The notes beneath the pieces were generated by a model. The model made no database searches. It worked only from the letters and a program-made list of their open reading frames with translations, and was not told where the DNA came from. Made by a program: the position numbers and the translations under genes. Positions 63,769-64,000 of a stretch of DNA of 64,000 bases are shown here, piece after piece; within the stretch, counting starts at the first letter, position 1, and each line of letters opens with the position of its first letter. The stretch is from Aphanomyces cochlioides (Eukaryota > Oomycota > Saprolegniomycetes > Saprolegniales > Verrucalvaceae): NCBI GenBank assembly GCA_019828595.1, contig JAHQRK010000001.1:744001-808000 (forward strand), written 5' to 3'.

Positions 63769-64000
63769 ATGAGCCAGAAGCGAAGTGACGGCGGAGGATC
63801 CCAACACATAACGACGATGCCGCAGCAGCCGACGCCCATGCATCCTCTTCTGTATGAAAAGTATCAGCAGCAAGGTCCAGTCGCGCCGAATGAGCTCGTG
63901 AACGCCGGTTCGAGCCACGATGTGATCGTCGTTACGTGCAAGGGCGGATCTCGATTGATTGTCTCGAAGAAAGAACTCACGGCGCTTAAACTGTTCCTTC
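63769..64000 (+). CDS. Unknown protein, N-terminal part only
   Basis: The frame from MSQKRSDGGGSQHITTMPQQ is open to the window end (77 codons). The N-terminus is Gln/Pro-rich and polar; the visible C-terminal part (NAGSSHDVIVVTCKGGSRLIVSKKELTAL) looks like the start of a folded domain with two strands. Too short to assign. Confidence 0.55.
   Translation, partial: MSQKRSDGGGSQHITTMPQQPTPMHPLLYEKYQQQGPVAPNELVNAGSSHDVIVVTCKGGSRLIVSKKELTALKLFL

Noticed and set aside
1..64000. tRNA, rRNA, CRISPR array, bacterial operons
   Set aside because: No cloverleaf, rRNA core or regular spacer array was recognised, and spliceosomal introns run throughout.

Overview
The window is nuclear DNA from an oomycete, most likely a saprolegnian (Aphanomyces/Achlya/Thraustotheca type). 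The grounds are Crinkler-type effector genes whose N-terminal motif reads LYLA rather than LFLAK, very short introns (mostly 42-51 nt, GTACG/GTAAG donors and TAG acceptors), and stramenopile-like housekeeping proteins packed at high density. No tRNA, rRNA or CRISPR array was recognised.

Positions 1-8.8 kb are a gene-poor, repeat-rich accessory block. It holds a PIF/Harbinger transposon (Myb/SANT-like partner protein plus an intact DDE transposase), one Crinkler gene with an open frame, two broken Crinkler copies, and two inverted copies of a ~450-500 bp repeat that flank the open Crinkler gene.

From 8.9 kb onward the window is ordinary compact chromosome: COX10; a kinesin-3 motor with FHA domain and C-terminal CaaX box; an orphan acidic protein; Sec24; a DOT1-like methyltransferase; two tandem S28 serine peptidases, one without its catalytic Asp and His; a four-PDZ protein; a hexapeptide beta-helix protein; a YjbQ/UPF0047 enzyme; a mitochondrial Coa1/Tim21-like protein; two tandem chorismate mutase genes (a signal-peptide form, and a full chorismate mutase-prephenate dehydratase-ACT fusion); a DEDDy exonuclease with zinc fingers; CCT3; RPF2; PIG-M; an azoreductase; VPS18; a PPP1R36-like protein; a large LRR protein; a BAR-PH-ArfGAP-ankyrin protein; G6PD; a membrane thioredoxin-like protein; cytochrome c heme lyase; ribosomal protein eS6; and the start of one more gene.

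The genes do not form one pathway. There is a mild theme of mitochondrial cytochrome assembly (COX10, the Coa1-like protein, heme lyase) and of vesicle traffic (Sec24, VPS18, ArfGAP). The strongest leads are: (1) a cytochrome c heme lyase fused to a twin CX9C domain; (2) a signal-peptide-bearing chorismate mutase derived from a tandem copy of the bifunctional enzyme, with the prephenate dehydratase remnant still visible behind its stop codon; (3) a Crinkler gene kept open by two compensating frameshifts that remove its conserved motif; (4) an S28 pseudo-peptidase; (5) a CaaX-ended kinesin-3; (6) an unnamed repeat module after the LRRs of the large protein.
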